The notes: generated by a model from the letters alone, not told the origin. DNA of 64,000 bases from JALYZC01 sp963725645 (GCA_963725645.1 CAVRZD010000002.1:1116001-1180000), one strand, 5' to 3'. Numbered from the stretch's first letter, positions 41,004 through 49,844 are shown. Translations and numbers: made by a program.

Positions 41004-42719
41004 ATGCTTGGACCATCAGGAGATAGAGGCCGGCGGCTCGCACGCCTGCTGGAGGCGGGCCGCGCACTCGTGGCCGAGCTTGACATCGACGCGGTGCTGG
41101 AGCGCCTGCTGCGGACCGCACGCGAGCTGACCGGCGCGCGCTACGCCGCGCTGGGAATCCTCGACGAGCACCGACGCGAGCTGGAGCGCTTCGTGACCGA
41201 CGGCATCGACCCCGAAACGCGGCGGGCGATCGGTCCGCTGCCGCGCGGCCGCGGCATCCTCGGGATGCTGATCGACGATCCGCGCCCGCTGCGGCTCGCC
41301 GATCTGAGCGAGCACTCGCGGTCGTTCGGCTTTCCGGCCGGCCACCCGCCGATGCGCAGCTTCCTCGGGGTGCCCGTGCTCATCCGCGGCGAGCCCTACG
41401 GCAACCTGTACCTGACCGAGAAGGAGGGCGGCGCCTTCGATGACGACGACGAGGAGGCGCTGACCGTCCTCGCCGAATGGGCGGCGATCGCGATCGACAA
41501 CGCCCGGCTCTATGCCGCCGCGCAGCGGCGTCGCGACGAGCTCGAGCGCGCGGTCCAGAGCCTCGAGGCGACGACGGCCATCGCGGTGGCGGTCGGCGGG
41601 GAGACCGACCTCGACCGTGTGCTGGAGCTGATCGTCAAGCGGGCACGTGCGCTGGTGGCGGCGCGCGGCCTCGCCCTGCTGCTCGACGACGGGGACGAGC
41701 TCGTCGTGGTGGCGACCGCGGGCGAGCTCCCGAATGAGCTGCGCGGTGCGCGCATCCCGCGCGAGGGGTCCCTCGGCGGTGAGGTGATGGCCGCTCAGGA
41801 GGCCGAGCGGCTCGGCGACACCGCCGCTCGTGTGCGCTTCACGCTCGGTGCCCTGGGCGTCAAGGCCGAGACCGGCCTGTTCGTCCCCATGGTCTACCGC
41901 GGACGCTCGGTCGGGGTGATCGAGGCCTTCGACCGCCTGGGAGAGGACCCGAGGTTCCGCGCCGCGGACGAACGGCTGATGACCGCCTTCGCCGCGAGCG
42001 CGGCCACGGCGGTGGCGACCGCACAGTCGGTCCAGGAGGACCGGCTGCGCCACAGCATCGAGTCGGCCGAGCAGGAGCGGCGCCGCTGGGCACGGGAGCT
42101 CCACGACGAGACGCTGCAGGGGCTGGCCGCGCTGCGCGTGCTGCTGTCCGCCGCCCTGCGGCAGGAGGAGCCGGAGACGGTGCGCTCGGCGGCCGCCACC
42201 GTCGTGGATGAGCTGACCGTCGAGATCGAGAAGCTGCGTGCGCTGATCACCGAGCTACGGCCGGCGGCCCTCGACGAGCTCGGGCTGGAACCGGCGCTCG
42301 AGGCGCTGGCGAAACGCGCCGAGGCGATCGAGGGCCTCAGCGCGACACTGCATTACTCCGTCGGCGACCGCTCGGCGCGGGAGCAGAGGCTCGGCGCCGA
42401 GCTCGAGAGCACGATCTACCGGCTCGTTCAGGAGGCGCTCACGAACGTGGCCAAGCACGCCGGCGCCACCACGGTCGAGATCGAGGTGCGCGCCGAGAAC
42501 GGCACCATCGGGGTCACGGTCGCCGACGACGGCGCCGGCTTCGACCCCGAGCATCCGACCTCGGGTTTCGGCCTGGTCGGGATGCGCGAGCGCGTGGCGC
42601 TTGCGTCGGGCACGCTGGAGGTCGAGTCGCGCGCAGGCGAGGGCACGCGCCTCCGCGCACAGTTCCCGCTGCCCGTCGCCGAGGCTGACGTCGGGCACGC
42701 GGCGGACGCGATGCCGTAG
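41004..42719 (+). CDS. Dual-GAF sensor histidine kinase, DevS/DosT-like
   Basis: A 571-residue kinase from ATG 41004 (MLGPSGDRGRRLARLLEAGRAL). The earlier frame start at 40836 overlaps the divergent FAD gene and is not family-like. GAF-A has GARYAALGILDEHRRELERFVTDG and GHPPMRSFLGVPVLIRGEPYGNLYLTEK with His114. GAF-B runs from about residue 210 to 350. HisKA_3 has ARELHDETLQGLAALR with phospho-acceptor His367, and HATPase has IYRLVQEALTNVAKHAGA and DDGAGFDPEHPTSGFGLVGMRERV. In DevS/DosT the first GAF binds haem through a His in this region; whether His114 is that ligand needs testing. Confidence 0.88.
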   Translation: MLGPSGDRGRRLARLLEAGRALVAELDIDAVLERLLRTARELTGARYAALGILDEHRRELERFVTDGIDPETRRAIGPLPRGRGILGMLIDDPRPLRLADLSEHSRSFGFPAGHPPMRSFLGVPVLIRGEPYGNLYLTEKEGGAFDDDDEEALTVLAEWAAIAIDNARLYAAAQRRRDELERAVQSLEATTAIAVAVGGETDLDRVLELIVKRARALVAARGLALLLDDGDELVVVATAGELPNELRGARIPREGSLGGEVMAAQEAERLGDTAARVRFTLGALGVKAETGLFVPMVYRGRSVGVIEAFDRLGEDPRFRAADERLMTAFAASAATAVATAQSVQEDRLRHSIESAEQERRRWARELHDETLQGLAALRVLLSAALRQEEPETVRSAAATVVDELTVEIEKLRALITELRPAALDELGLEPALEALAKRAEAIEGLSATLHYSVGDRSAREQRLGAELESTIYRLVQEALTNVAKHAGATTVEIEVRAENGTIGVTVADDGAGFDPEHPTSGFGLVGMRERVALASGTLEVESRAGEGTRLRAQFPLPVAEADVGHAADAMP

Positions 42720-42729
42720 TTCTCCGCGG
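42714..42729 (+). promoter_or_regulatory. Box 1 of the regulon element upstream of the WS/DGAT operon
   Basis: CCGTAGTTCTCCGCGG, the best box 1 match. Its TAG is the stop codon of the sensor kinase. It lies 75 nt before the WS/DGAT ATG. Box 2 at the expected place reads GTCGTC and is poor. Confidence 0.55.
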
Positions 42730-42788
42730 CCGAGTCAGCAGCCGCTGCGGTCGTCGGGCGGCAGCGCGCGCTCTAGCGTGCCCTTAGC

Positions 42789-44201
42789 ATGTCCGATCAT
42801 CTCTCCGCGCTGGACGCGACGTTCCTGGAGCTGGAGGAGGTCGACGAGAGCGCGCACATGCACATCGGCGCTGTCTCGGTGTTCGACGCGCCGCCCTCCG
42901 GTGACGCGCCCTCGGTCGAAGAGGTGCGCGCGCACCTCGAAACCCGCCTCGACCGTCTCCCGCGCTACCGCCAGCACCTGTCCGAGCCGCGGACGGGCGG
43001 CCTGCAGTGGCCGTCGTGGAAGCACGACCCGGAGTTCGACCTGGCGGCTCACGTCCGGCACGCGACTCTGCCCGCGCCGGGTGGCGACGACGAACTGCTC
43101 GAGTGGGCGGGCGACTACTACTCGCACCGCCTCGACCGCGCTCATCCGCTGTGGGAGGTCGTCGTGCTCGACGGCCTGAAGGGCGGTCGCTGGGCACTCG
43201 TGAGCAAGACGCACCACTGCCTGGTCGACGGCGTCGGCTCCGTCGACGCCGGATACCTGCTGCTCGACGCCGACGCGGAGCCGTCCGGCAATGGCGAAGC
43301 TCCGCCACCGCCCGCCGAAGACGAGCGCGGCGGCGGTGGATTGGTCCCCGCGGTGATCGACCGCGCCGTTCACCTCGGCGCCGATGCGGCGCGCGCGGGC
43401 GCTCACGCCATCGTGCACCCGCGTGCCGCCGTCGCGCGCTCCCGGGCCATGGCGGAGATGCTTCTGCACGAGGAGCTGCGGGCCGCGCCGCAGAGCAGCC
43501 TCAACGTGCCGATCGGTGGGCGGCGCCGGCTCGAGGCCGTACGCGTGGACCTCGCCGAGCTCAAGGCCCTGCGCGCGGCTCTCGGCGGCACGGTCAACGA
43601 CGTCATCCTCGCCGCGGCCACCGGGGGGCTGCGCGAGCTGCTCCTGCACCGCGGCGAGCACCCGCCCGCCAGCGGGCTGCGCGCGATGGTCCCGGTCAAC
43701 CTCCGTGGCGATGCCGACCACGGCGACCTCGGCAACCGGATCACCTCGCTGTTCGTGGACCTGCCGGTCGCCGAGGAGCAGCCCTTCCTGCGCTACGAGA
43801 AGGTCGTCGAGGCCACCCGGTCGCGGAAGTCGGGTACCGAGGGCGAGGGTGTGACGACACTCATCGACCTGACGGCTCTCGCACCGCCAATCCTGCACGC
43901 GACGATCGCCCGGTCGCTCTACGCCAGCCGCCTGTTCAACGTGACGATCACCAACGTACCCGGCCCGCAGCGCACGCTCTACGCCTTCGGCGCGCCGCTG
44001 CGCGAGGTGATCCCGCTCGTGCCGTTGGCCGCCGACCACGCGGTCGGCATCGCCATCGTCTCCTATGACGGCCACGTCGTGTTCGGCCTCAACGCCGACC
44101 ACGAGACGGTCGCCGACCTCCACGTCCTGCGCGAGGGCATCGAATCCTCGCTCGCGCAACTCCACGACCTCGTCCAACCGGGAGCCCACACGCAATCATG
44201 A
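42789..44201 (+). CDS. Wax ester synthase/diacylglycerol acyltransferase (WS/DGAT)
   Basis: A 470-residue WS/DGAT. The acyltransferase motif is HHCLVDGVGS (His142-His143 and Asp147), with the N-terminal family start LSALDATFLELE and the late motif NVTITNVPGPQ. It esterifies acyl-CoA to diacylglycerol or fatty alcohol and stores lipid. Mycobacterial Tgs1, in the DosR regulon, is this family. The stop overlaps the ATG of the PEP synthase gene (ATGA), linking lipid storage with carbon entry. Confidence 0.93.
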   Translation: MSDHLSALDATFLELEEVDESAHMHIGAVSVFDAPPSGDAPSVEEVRAHLETRLDRLPRYRQHLSEPRTGGLQWPSWKHDPEFDLAAHVRHATLPAPGGDDELLEWAGDYYSHRLDRAHPLWEVVVLDGLKGGRWALVSKTHHCLVDGVGSVDAGYLLLDADAEPSGNGEAPPPPAEDERGGGGLVPAVIDRAVHLGADAARAGAHAIVHPRAAVARSRAMAEMLLHEELRAAPQSSLNVPIGGRRRLEAVRVDLAELKALRAALGGTVNDVILAAATGGLRELLLHRGEHPPASGLRAMVPVNLRGDADHGDLGNRITSLFVDLPVAEEQPFLRYEKVVEATRSRKSGTEGEGVTTLIDLTALAPPILHATIARSLYASRLFNVTITNVPGPQRTLYAFGAPLREVIPLVPLAADHAVGIAIVSYDGHVVFGLNADHETVADLHVLREGIESSLAQLHDLVQPGAHTQS

Positions 44202-46504
44202 GCACCACCGCCGCCTCCACCCCGCCCGTCACAGCCGTCCGGCAGTTCGCCGAACTCCGTCGCGACGACGTCGCCTACGCCGGCGGGAAGGGCGCCAACC
44301 TCGGCGAGCTGACCGCGGCCGGCCTCCCGGTGCCGCCCGGGTTCGTCGTCGGCGCTCCGGCCTACGCCGCGTTCGTCGAACAGACCGGTCTGCGCGCACG
44401 CCTCGCCTCGCTGCTCGACGACGTCGACGTCGAGGACACCGCCGCGCTCGAGCGGGCCACGGCCGGGGCGCGCGAGCAGGTCGAGGCCGCCCCGATGCCG
44501 GAATGGCTCGAGCGCGCGATCCGTGACGCCTACGCGGCACTCGCGCCGGCGGGCGACGAGCCCGTCGCGGTGCGCTCCTCGGCGACCGGCGAGGACACGG
44601 CGTCCGCGTCGTTCGCCGGGATGAACGAGACCTTCCTCAACATTCGCGGCGCCGATGCCGTGGTCGACGCCGTGCGCCGCTGCTGGCGCTCGCTGTTCGG
44701 CGCGCGGACCGTGTACTACCGCGCCAAGCAGGGCTTCGGCCAGGCCGACATGGACATCGCGGTGGTCGTGCAGCGTCAGATCGCGTCGACCCGCGCCGGC
44801 GTGATGTTCACGATCGACCCCGCCTCGGGCGCCCTCGACCGGCTCGTCATCGAGGGCGCGTTCGGGCTCGGCGAGTCGGTCGTGTCGGGCAGCGTGTCGC
44901 CCGACCGCTACGTCGTCGACAAGGACGACCTGCACATCATCGCGCGCGAGGTCCGCCGCAAGGAGCTGGCGATCGAGGTCACGCCCGACGGCGGCACCGA
45001 CACGCGCGAGCTCGAGGGCGACGAGGCCCGGCGGCCGGTGCTCTCCGACGACGAGGTCGAGGCCGTGGCCGAGCTGGGGCAGCGCATCGAGGAGCACTAC
45101 GGCTCCCCGCAGGACACCGAGTGGGCGTTCGACCCCGACGGCGGACTGTGGATGCTGCAGAGCCGGCCCGTCACCTCGGCCGGCGGGCACCCCGTCGACG
45201 AGGCCGCCGAGGCGCCCGGGACCGTGCTGGTCAAGGGCCTCGGCGCCGCCCCCGGCACCGGGTCCGGGGCCGTGCGGGTCCTGACGTCGCTGACGGACGC
45301 GGCGTCGCTGGGCGAGGACGACATCCTCGTCACCCACATGACCGCGCCCGACTGGGTGCCGCTGATGCGGCGCTCGGCGGCGATCGTCACCGATTCCGGC
45401 GGCATGACCTGCCACGCCGCGATCGTCTCGCGCGAGCTCGGGATCCCCTGCGTCGTCGGCACCGGCGAGGCGACCCGCGTCCTGCGCGACGGCGAGGTCG
45501 TGACCGTCGACGCCACCAAGGGCACCGTCACCGAGGGCGCCGCGCCGGCTCCGAGCCACGACGCGGCGACGACGCCGGCCGCGGCCGCCGCGCCGGCCCC
45601 GCCGGCGACGGGCACGAAGCTGCTCGTCAACCTCTCCGAGCCCTCGCAGGTCGACCACGCGGCGGCGCTGCCCGTCGACGGCGTCGGCCTGCTGCGCGCC
45701 GAGCTGATGGTGATCGAGGCGCTCGGCGGCGCGCACCCGCGCACGCTGATCGAGCAGGACCGCGGGAACGAGTTCGTCGACCGGATGGCCGAGGCGCTGA
45801 CCGAGTTCGCCGCCGGCTTCGCGCCCCGGCCGGTCACCTACCGGACGATCGACTTCCGCACCAACGAGTTCCGCGGGCTGGAGGGCGGCGACCGCTTCGA
45901 GCCCGAGGAGGCGAACCCGATGATCGGGTACCGCGGCGCCCTGCGCTACACGCGCGAGCCCGACGTCTTCCGCCTCGAGCTCGAGGCGATTCGCCGCGTG
46001 TGGGACGCCGGCCACGCGAACTTCCACGTGATGCTGCCGTTCGTGCGCACCGCGCGCGAGCTCGAGCGCTGCCGCGCGCTGATCGCGGAATTCGGGCTGC
46101 TCGACCGCCCCGGCTTCGAGCTGTGGGTCATGGCCGAGGTCCCGTCGGTGCTGTTCAACCTCGAGCGCTACGCCGAGCTGGGCGTCGCCGGCATCTCGAT
46201 CGGCTCCAACGATCTGACCCAGCTGGTGCTCGGCGCCGACCGCGACTCCGAGGTCCTGGCCGAGACGTTCGACGAGCGCGACCCCGCGGTGACCGCCTAC
46301 CTGCGCGAGCTGATCCCGCGCGCCAAGGGGCTCGGGCTGCAGACGTCGATCTGCGGCCAGGCACCCTCTGTCCACCCCGAGTACGCCGAGCTGCTGGTGC
46401 GCGCCGGCATCGACGCGATCTCCGTGAACATGGACGTCGTCGATCGCACCCGCCGCCTGATCGCCGCCGCCGAGCGGCGGGTGCTGCTCGATGCCGCCCG
46501 CTAG
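44198..46504 (+). CDS. ppsA: Phosphoenolpyruvate synthase (pyruvate, water dikinase)
   Basis: A 768-residue enzyme. The ATP-grasp pyruvate-binding domain starts YAGGKGANLGELTAAGLPVPPGF and has PVAVRSSATGEDTASASFAGMNETFLN. The swivelling phospho-His domain has His406 in SGGMTCHAAIVSREL. The C-terminal TIM barrel has the closing SIGSNDLTQLVLGADRDSE and QTSICGQAPSVHPEY with Cys719. The family runs about 760-800 residues, so the length is normal. It converts pyruvate plus ATP to PEP plus AMP; coupled to WS/DGAT upstream and PfkB kinase downstream. Confidence 0.92.
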   Translation: MSTTAASTPPVTAVRQFAELRRDDVAYAGGKGANLGELTAAGLPVPPGFVVGAPAYAAFVEQTGLRARLASLLDDVDVEDTAALERATAGAREQVEAAPMPEWLERAIRDAYAALAPAGDEPVAVRSSATGEDTASASFAGMNETFLNIRGADAVVDAVRRCWRSLFGARTVYYRAKQGFGQADMDIAVVVQRQIASTRAGVMFTIDPASGALDRLVIEGAFGLGESVVSGSVSPDRYVVDKDDLHIIAREVRRKELAIEVTPDGGTDTRELEGDEARRPVLSDDEVEAVAELGQRIEEHYGSPQDTEWAFDPDGGLWMLQSRPVTSAGGHPVDEAAEAPGTVLVKGLGAAPGTGSGAVRVLTSLTDAASLGEDDILVTHMTAPDWVPLMRRSAAIVTDSGGMTCHAAIVSRELGIPCVVGTGEATRVLRDGEVVTVDATKGTVTEGAAPAPSHDAATTPAAAAAPAPPATGTKLLVNLSEPSQVDHAAALPVDGVGLLRAELMVIEALGGAHPRTLIEQDRGNEFVDRMAEALTEFAAGFAPRPVTYRTIDFRTNEFRGLEGGDRFEPEEANPMIGYRGALRYTREPDVFRLELEAIRRVWDAGHANFHVMLPFVRTARELERCRALIAEFGLLDRPGFELWVMAEVPSVLFNLERYAELGVAGISIGSNDLTQLVLGADRDSEVLAETFDERDPAVTAYLRELIPRAKGLGLQTSICGQAPSVHPEYAELLVRAGIDAISVNMDVVDRTRRLIAAAERRVLLDAAR

Positions 46505-46577
46505 CGAGCACGGCTCGACGCGCGAGGCGGCCGAGGCGGTCGGCGACGAGCTCCGCAACGCCGGCTAGGCGCGCGCG

Positions 46578-47495
46578 ATGGCCCCCGTTGCGGTCTTCGC
46601 GCCGCATCCGCTCCTGACGGTGGCCGTGGAGGCCCGCGGGGAGGCGGGCGACGACATCCACGTGCACGCCGGCGGCCAGGGAGTGTGGGTCGCGCGGATG
46701 GCCGGCGAGCTGGGGGCCGAGCCCGTGCTGTGCGGCTTCGCCGGCGGTGAGACGGGCGTGCTGGTCGCCGCCCTGCTCGACCAGCTGCCGGGCGAGCGCC
46801 GGCTGGTACGCACCGCCGGGTCCAGCGGCTGCTACGTCGTCGATCGGCGCGATGGCGACCGCCGCGTGGTCTCGAGCGCGCTGAGCCAGCCGCCGTCGCG
46901 GCACGAGCTCGACGACCTGTTCTCGACCACCGCCGCCTCGGCCGCGGCATGCGACGCCCTGGTCGTCACCAACCCCTTCCCCGCCGAGGCGCTGCCGCTC
47001 GAGGTCTACGGCAACCTCGTCGCCGACGTCCGCGCCGCGGGGGTCCCGGTCCTCGTCGATCTCTCGACGCCGCGGCTCGACAGCGCGCTCGGCGCCCGGC
47101 CCGATCTCGTCAAGCTCAACGACTGGGAGTTGGCCGAGTACGTGGTCGGGTCCGTCGACGGACCGGAGCGCCTGCGCGCCGCCGCCGAGCGACTGCGGGC
47201 CGCGGGAGCGGCGGCCGTGATCGTCACGCGCGGCGCTGAGCCGGGTCTGGTCCTGCGCGGCGAGCGGGCCTGGGAGCTCGTCCCGCCGCGCTTCGAACGC
47301 GGTTCGCGCGAGGGGTGCGGCGACACGATGATGGGCGCGCTGGCCGCCGGTTGGGCCAGCGGCATGGACTTCGAGGCCAACGTGGTGCGCGCCGCCGCGG
47401 CCGGCGCCGTGAACTTCCTCCGCCACGGCCTCGGAACGGGCTCGCGCCGGACGGTGGACGAGCTGGTCGCCCAGGTGAAGCTGCGGCCGCTGTAG
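46578..47495 (+). CDS. PfkB-family sugar (phospho)kinase
   Basis: A 305-residue ribokinase/PfkB protein with GGQGVWVARMAGELGAEPVLCGFAGGETG at the N-terminus and the catalytic REGCGDTMMGALAAGWASG with Asp249. The usual GAGD is GCGD here. LVKLNDWELAEYV (about 177-189) is the ribokinase-like substrate-region helix. Similar to 1-phosphofructokinase (FruK) and to the DosR-regulated PfkB of mycobacteria. Co-transcription with WS/DGAT and PEP synthase is likely (73 bp apart). Substrate not determined. Confidence 0.85.
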   Translation: MAPVAVFAPHPLLTVAVEARGEAGDDIHVHAGGQGVWVARMAGELGAEPVLCGFAGGETGVLVAALLDQLPGERRLVRTAGSSGCYVVDRRDGDRRVVSSALSQPPSRHELDDLFSTTAASAAACDALVVTNPFPAEALPLEVYGNLVADVRAAGVPVLVDLSTPRLDSALGARPDLVKLNDWELAEYVVGSVDGPERLRAAAERLRAAGAAAVIVTRGAEPGLVLRGERAWELVPPRFERGSREGCGDTMMGALAAGWASGMDFEANVVRAAAAGAVNFLRHGLGTGSRRTVDELVAQVKLRPL

Positions 47496-47944
47496 GACAG
47501 CGTTGGGTTCCGTAGTTCGCCGCGGAACCCCTGTGGAGAACGTCCGTGGTCTGACCACGAGCCGCGGGATACCGTCGGTCCAGGTCGCAATCCAAGAGAG
47601 GTCTGTATGGGACGCGTGGATCATCAACCGGTCATTCAGCAGTGGCTCCTCGAACGGAGACGCGAGCTGGGACGCGGGCGCCGCGCACCGAGCACGGGCC
47701 CAACGCAGGCGCCGCTTCCCCCTGCGTCGTCTGGCGACCTCGACCGGCAGGGGCGGGGCTCCCACGCGGGAGACCCGCCACCGGTCGGTCGGTTCCCGGT
47801 CGCCGGCGGCCCCGCCGCGGCCGTCGAGCACGTGCGGGCGTGGCTTCGACATCTCGGCGGCGGCTCGTACGGTCGACCGCATGCGCCCCGCGCCGCGCGT
47901 CTCACGTACCACCACGGCTCGCAGGGAGCCGACCGGCCGGGGAA
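47496..47944. other. 450-bp interval with regulon element and weak ORF
   Basis: Between the PfkB stop and the end of the convergent CpsB-like gene. It contains box 1 (47510-47525) in an 8-bp inverted repeat, GGGTTCCG / CGGAACCC (47504-47529), and a weak ORF at 47607-47948 behind AGAGAGG. GC content and codon pattern of the first part of that ORF differ from the neighbours. I see no better gene on either strand. Confidence 0.6.
47510..47525 (+). promoter_or_regulatory. Box 1 of the regulon element before the weak ORF
   Basis: CCGTAGTTCGCCGCGG, flanked by the inverted repeat GGGTTCCG / CGGAACCC. It sits 97 nt before the ATG at 47607. An oppositely oriented partial copy (CGGACGTTCTCC on the minus strand, about 47535-47546) follows. 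Box 2 at the expected place is GTGGTC and is weak. Confidence 0.5.
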
Positions 47945-47948
47945 TTAG
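47607..47948 (+). CDS. Hypothetical ORF (113 aa), weakly supported
   Basis: ATG 47607 is preceded by AGAGAGG at good spacing. The beginning, MGRVDHQPVIQQWLLERRRELGR, looks like a helical peptide. The remainder is Arg/Pro/Gly-rich and low in information. The regulon element 97 nt upstream and the ribosome-binding site are the reasons to keep it. It overlaps the end of the convergent cpsB-like gene by 4 bp. It could equally be a leader of a non-coding transcript or a decayed gene. Confidence 0.3.
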   Translation: MGRVDHQPVIQQWLLERRRELGRGRRAPSTGPTQAPLPPASSGDLDRQGRGSHAGDPPPVGRFPVAGGPAAAVEHVRAWLRHLGGGSYGRPHAPRAARLTYHHGSQGADRPGN

Positions 47949-48691
47949 GTTCGGCCCCGCCGCCGCGCCGCGAACGGTGCGGTAGCCGCCTCGCCGCGCA
48001 CGATCGACGCCGGGGCGTCGCGCGCGATCCATTCCAGGTGGGGACGAAGCCACGGCAACTCCCGCAGCCGCGCGAGCCCCGGCGAGAGCTCGAGCCGGCG
48101 CCCGGCGCGCGCGGAGTGCGCGTCGCTGCCGAGCACGTGCACGAGGCCATGATCGGCCAGGTCGAGCATCGCGGGCGCCGCGTCGCCCTCGGCCAGCAGC
48201 GCGGCGGTCACCTGCACGAGCGCGCCGCGCTCCACCAGCGCGTGCAGCCGCTCCGGCAGGTCGGGGCCCGCGTGGCGCTCGGGGTGGGCGACGAGGCAGC
48301 CGTGGCCGAGTCCCGCAAGCGTACGGGCCGCCGCCGCAAACGAGTCGCCGAGCGGCCCGGGCGCGGGCTCGAGCAGGATCCAGCGTCCACCGCCGCCCAA
48401 CGACGCCGCGCGCAGCTCCGCCGGGGTGAGGGATGGGAGAACGGTCTCCGATACTTCGCCTCCGGTCACCACGCGCACGGCGACCTCCCGGCGCTCGAGC
48501 TCACCGTTGAGCGCCGCGACGCGCTGCGGCAGCTCGACCAGCCGCACATCGTGGTCGGCGCGCACGTGCGGCGTCGCGCACACGACGTCGATGCCGTCCG
48601 CCTCGGCCTGGCGCGCCATCGCGACGGCGTCCTCCAGATCGGCGGCCCCGTCGTCGAGGGCCGGGAGGATGTGGCAGTGCAGGTCGATCAT
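47945..48691 (-). CDS. CpsB/YwqE-type PHP-domain tyrosine phosphatase
   Basis: A 248-residue PHP-family protein. The metal-binding start is MIDLHCHILPALDDGAADLEDAVAMARQAEADGIDVVCATPHV. It is followed by GGEVSE, VAHPERHAG, and VHVLGSDAHSARAGRR near the C-terminus. CpsB/YwqE enzymes are Mn-dependent phosphotyrosine phosphatases that act on bacterial tyrosine kinases in capsule control; a histidinol-phosphatase-like activity is the alternative. No BY-kinase is nearby. The element at 48695 points the other way, towards GAPDH. Confidence 0.85.
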   Translation of the reverse strand: MIDLHCHILPALDDGAADLEDAVAMARQAEADGIDVVCATPHVRADHDVRLVELPQRVAALNGELERREVAVRVVTGGEVSETVLPSLTPAELRAASLGGGGRWILLEPAPGPLGDSFAAAARTLAGLGHGCLVAHPERHAGPDLPERLHALVERGALVQVTAALLAEGDAAPAMLDLADHGLVHVLGSDAHSARAGRRLELSPGLARLRELPWLRPHLEWIARDAPASIVRGEAATAPFAARRRGRT

Positions 48692-48694
48692 CGG

Positions 48695-48737
48695 CCGTAG
48701 TCTCCCCGGACGGGTCGGCGTGCGGGGTGCGGATGGC
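48695..48737 (+). promoter_or_regulatory. Bipartite regulon element upstream of GAPDH and the hydrogenase operon
   Basis: Box 1 CCGTAGTCTCCCCGGA at 48695 and box 2 GATGGC at 48732, 37 nt later. Box 1 begins 105 nt before the GAPDH ATG and directly abuts the divergent CpsB-like start. Confidence 0.6.
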
Positions 48738-48799
48738 AGGCGCGCGCCCGGCGCCTAGCCTGGCTTGCGCCCCGTCGACTCCGCTCCGAAGGAGACTCC

Positions 48800-49835
48800 A
48801 TGCCCGTACGTGTCGCCATCAACGGCTTTGGCCGCGTCGGACGCAGCGTCCTGCACGCCGCCCACGATCGCGGCGCCGACCTCGAGTTCGTCGCCGTCAA
48901 CGATCTGATGGATACCGGGACGCTCGCGCATCTGCTCGCCTACGACTCGGTCTTCGGCCGCTTCCCCGGCGAGGTCGAGGCGGGGGAGAACAGCATCACC
49001 GTGGACGGCCGCGAGCTGCGCGCGCTCAGCGAGACCGACCCCGGCGCGCTGTCCGTGGGCCGAGCTGGACGTCGACGTCGTGATCGAGTCGACGGGCACG
49101 CTGCGCACGCGGGCCGCGGCCGCGAAGCATCTCGACGCGGGCGCGCGCAAGGTCATCATCTCCGCCCCGGCCAAGGGCGACGAGCCGGCCGACGCGACGC
49201 TCGTCCTCGGCGTCAACTTCGACGAGGTCTACGACCCCGAGCGCCACGACGTCGTCACCAACGCGTCCTGCACGACGAACTGCCTCGCGCCGACGGCCAA
49301 GGTGCTGCACGAGGCGGTGGGCATCCGACACGGGCTGATGACCACCATCCACGCCTACACCGCCGACCAGAACCTGCTCGACGGCCCGCACAAGGACCTG
49401 CGCCGCGCGCGCGCGGCCGCGATCAACCTGATCCCGACGTCGACCGGCGCCGCCAAGGCGCTGGGCCTCGTGATCCCGGAGCTCGAGGGGCGGCTCAACG
49501 GCTTCGCCGTGCGGGTCCCGCTCCCCACCGGCTCCCTGGTCGATCTCACCGTCGAGGTCGAGCGGCCCACCACCGCCGAGGAGGTCAACGCGGCCTTCCG
49601 CGAGCGCGCCGACACCGGAGCGCTGGCGGGGATCCTCAAGTACACCGAGGACCCGATCGTGTCCGCCGACATCGTCAAGTCGCCGTACTCGGCGATCTTC
49701 GACGCGGGCCTGACCAGCGTCATCGACGGCACGCAGGTCAAGGTCGTCGCCTGGTACGACAACGAGTGGGGCTACTCCACCCGGCTCGTCGAGCTGGCCG
49801 AGCGGGTGCTGGCGCCGGTGCACGCGGAGGCGTAG
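48800..49835 (+). pseudogene. gap: Glyceraldehyde-3-phosphate dehydrogenase with a single-base frameshift
   Basis: The ATG at 48800 follows GAAGGAGAC. The N-terminal frame encodes MPVRVAINGFGRVGRSVLHA and the NAD fold up to LSETDPGAL (codon ending 49051). From 49053 the next frame reads PWAELDVDVVIESTG and continues through SCTTNCLAP (catalytic Cys), HAYTADQNLLDGPHKDLRRARAAAINLIPTSTG and WYDNEWGYSTRLVELA to the stop at 49835. Removing T49052 restores a normal protein of about 344 residues. The joined product would be catalytically complete. The cause may be decay, a sequencing error or, less likely, programmed shifting. It stands first in the hydrogenase region. Confidence 0.85.
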
Positions 49836-49844
49836 GCTCGGGCG

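Noticed and set aside
44063..46558. 831-codon minus-strand open frame opposite PEP synthase
   Set aside because: Antisense shadow; no motifs, whereas the plus strand encodes all PEP synthase motifs.
46491..46568. 25-codon ORF between PEP synthase and the PfkB kinase (starts MPPASEHG)
   Set aside because: No ribosome-binding site and overlaps the PEP synthase end; too short to support.
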